NCBI GenBank assembly: GCA_963573315.1
Contig: OY752144.1
Coordinates: 248,001-312,000 of the forward strand
Source of the DNA: Entomortierella parvispora
Lineage: Eukaryota > Mortierellomycota > Mortierellomycetes > Mortierellales > Mortierellaceae
Length of the DNA: 64,000 nt
Direction: 5' to 3'
The notes below the pieces were generated by a model that saw only the letters and a list, made by a program, of their open reading frames with translations, had not been told where the DNA came from and did not search any database. Made by a program: the position numbers and the translations under genes. Below are positions 59,310-64,000 of this stretch, one piece after another (position 1 is the first letter of the stretch; each line of letters begins with the position of its first letter).

Positions 59310-60984
59310 ATGCCTTCCGAAACTCTACCGCCAGCCCCCGACATGTTCTCCCGCTGGGACGCCGCCAAGACCTGGTGGACAAGGACCAACAAGGACCAAG
59401 CCCTCGCCGCTGAAGCCAGACTCCTCTCTCGTCTCCAGTTCTTCTCCTTCAAGGGAGTCTCCAGCACGGATGCCTCTGAAAACACCACGGTAGCCCGCGT
59501 CGGTCTCGTTGAGCTCTCGGGAAAGAACCGTCTCATCAACACCTTGGTCATCAAGCAGCAAAACTCTGGGTCTTCTGCCGTCGACATGTCCGAAGCTGCT
59601 GTTGAACAAAAGGACAAGGAGACAGACGATCAAGGACGAACCCCTATTGCCCAAACAAAACTCGACATCAAATCCACGGCAGACAACCATGACAACTCTG
59701 TCATCTCCCCACCCGCCCCAGGAGAGCGTGCTATTGTAGTCTGTCACGGTTATGGCGCTGGTATGGCCTTTTTCTACAGAAACTTTCACAGTTTGAGTCA
59801 GATACCCAACTCCAAGATTTATGCGCTGGACTGGCTCGGCATGGGAGGAAGCTCCAGACCAGACTTCAAGTTTAAACATACCCAAAAGTCGTCCGTTCAG
59901 CAAGTCGTCAAGGATTCAGAGGACTTCTTTATCGACGGCCTGGAGGAATGGAGACAGATCCAAAAGATTGAAAAGATGGTCCTGGTCGGCCATTCCCTTG
60001 GAGGCTATCTCTCGGTTGCGTATGCGCTCAAATACCCACAAAGAGTTGAGAAGCTGATTCTCGTCAGCCCAGGCAAGTGATGGGATTGTTTCTGTTGTGA
60101 TGGCCCGACTTTTTGCTGTATAGCTGTCTTTCTAACCATTCGATTCTCATTCATCTTATTTCATAGTTGGTATACCTGAGAACCCAGAGGCTCAAAAGGC
60201 CCCTCTCCCACAACCTCCACAACAGGATTCCGCCTCAACGGCATCATCAAGTGCCCCAAAGGAAGGCCCGAAAGCAGGACCTGCACCGCCTTCGACTTGG
60301 GTGCGGAAATTGGCTATGGGAGCTTGGGAACGCAACATTACGCCACAGTCTATCATGAGATTCACAGGACCCTTTGGACCCTCTCTTGTGGCAGCTTATA
60401 CCTCACGTCGATTCGCCCATTTGGAAGAAGATGAGCAAAGGGTAAGTTCTCTGGCGGCAATTCTGGAGATCGTTTTTGAAATGCGAATGTTTTGAGAGGC
60501 ACTATTGATAGTGTTTTCTCCTCCCTTTCCTTCCTGCTATTAGGATTTGAACAACTACATTTATCACATCTCCTCCAAGAGTGGAAGTGGAGAGTATGCC
60601 TTGGCCACAATCTTGGCCCCTGGTGCCTATGCTCGATGGCCTTTGATGGACAGACTCAAGGATCTGACCATGCCAACAGTTTTCCTTTGTAAGTTTCTTC
60701 TTTTTACATGTTCTTGGATATACTTCGATTTATATATATGCTGTTGACTGTAAATACTAATTCCCCCTTATTGTTTCTCTTTTTTTTTTGTAGATGGCGA
60801 GAGTGATTGGATGGACTATCGTGCAGCTGAAAAGGCGAGAAAGTCCATGACAGTTCCCACTGCGTTGATGAGGATTCCAAATGCTGGTCATCATTTGTAT
60901 CTGGACAACCCTCCAGCTTTTGACAAGGCGATCCTTCAAGTCATTACTCGTCCTTGGGACCAGCCCCGTCCACGAACCCCATAA
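59310..60984 (+). CDS. CLD1: Cld1/ABHD4-ABHD5-type alpha/beta-hydrolase (cardiolipin deacylase-like)
   Basis: This family includes yeast Cld1, a mitochondrial cardiolipin-specific phospholipase that starts cardiolipin remodelling, and animal ABHD4/ABHD5. Exons are 59310-60072, 60167-60441, 60544-60688 and 60794-60984, giving 457 residues from the ATG at 59310. The oxyanion region is AIVVCHGYGAGMAFFYRNF and the nucleophile elbow is VLVGHSLGGYLSVAYALKYP. LILVSPVGIPENPE is completed across intron 1, and YGESDWMDYRAAEK likely gives the acid. HHLYLDNP holds the HX4D acyltransferase-type motif. The intron at 60073-60166 starts with GC instead of GT; the VSPVGIP match fixes the join. The gene may instead start at 58977, which would add a membrane segment. 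Cld1 versus ABHD4/5 orthology is unresolved. Confidence 0.87.
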
Positions 60985-61361
60985 AGGTGATCCTGTGGGA
61001 ATGAAAAGAGGACAAACTTGTACAATATTGCTAATAATAAAATGTCATCGTCGCAAAGGTCCATTCTTTTACTGGGAGGGGGGTTGTATCCCGCTTTCAC
61101 GCCTTCAGAGAAAAACGTTCATCTCCAAGATCTTCTCACCCATCCATATTCACATTGTAATATTTTGAGAGTGCAATGGTTCATTATTTAAAGACGAGTC
61201 TATAGTATGATTGTGTATGTCATGCCTCTTCTTCTTCATTGTTCTCCTTGCTTTTTCGCCTCCTGTATGTATATGTATAAACCATCACTCCCCAGTATCA
61301 TGTCATCCTTCTTCTCCCTTGCTCTCTATATCCCGATTCTCTCTATCTTTTTGTCTATCGC
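60985..61361. other. Convergent 3' region
   Basis: 377 bp between the CLD1-like gene and the kinase gene. AATAATAAAATG near 61031 is a plausible poly(A) signal. No gene is supported. Confidence 0.4.

Positions 61362-64000
<2,639 letters not shown>

Overview
This window looks like fungal nuclear DNA. Genes are protein-coding and split by short introns, mostly 60-130 bp with GT-AG ends. 5' leaders are CT-rich, and long Gln, Asn, Ser and acidic runs are common. The gene set (septin, beta-tubulin, Aurora kinase, a Swi5/Ace2-like zinc finger, a Bud14-like SH3 scaffold, a Sak1/Ssp1-like kinase) is fungal. Long exons, GC content near 50% and genes such as SMPD4 and THADA suggest an early-diverging lineage, most likely Mucoromycota/Mortierellaceae. 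That placement is an inference from overall character. I saw no tRNA, rRNA, transposon or CRISPR array.

Layout, left to right. 1-9.3 kb: the 5' part of a Nup159/Nup214 nucleoporin (minus, runs off the left edge), the Tsc13/TECR enoyl reductase (minus), and a 2078-residue THADA/Trm732 protein (plus) that shares a 242-bp divergent promoter with TSC13. 10.0-12.7 kb: a tandem segmental duplication carrying two intronless paralogs of unknown family. 13.2-16.3 kb: IMP4 and TSR3, two 18S rRNA maturation genes, divergent across 219 bp. 16.3-22.2 kb: a DUF1749 hydrolase and a Hul5/UBE3C HECT ligase. 22.4-24.4 kb: a TMEM184/DUF300 membrane protein. 25.5-31.7 kb: a septin and an SMPD4-like sphingomyelinase. 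32.3-41.8 kb: beta-tubulin and a very large divergent PIP-kinase. 42.1-48.0 kb: an SH3/Ras-association polarity scaffold. 48.0-54.2 kb: gene-poor, with one DUF1295 gene and two weak small ORFs. 54.2-64.0 kb: a C2H2 regulator, Aurora kinase, a Cld1/ABHD4-5-type hydrolase, and most of a SNF1-activating-type kinase (minus, runs off the right edge).

Functional themes are cell polarity and division (septin, tubulin, Aurora, Bud14-like scaffold, PIP-kinase, Swi5-like factor), ribosome and tRNA maturation (IMP4, TSR3, THADA) and lipid metabolism (TSC13, SMPD4, CLD1-like). No operon-like logic is expected. The meaningful local links are the divergent promoter pairs and the tail-to-tail pairs.

Exon joins were worked out by hand. 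For every multi-exon gene the total coding length is a multiple of three and the joined protein matches the remembered family pattern across the junctions. Weak points are the 5' ends of the PIP-kinase, the CLD1-like gene and the zinc-finger gene, and the two small ORFs. The best candidates for something new are the fast-diverging tandem pair, the PIP-kinase with a predicted N-terminal membrane anchor and a loop insertion, the HECT C-lobe insertion, and a 932-bp beta-tubulin intron that is open in the exon-1 reading frame.
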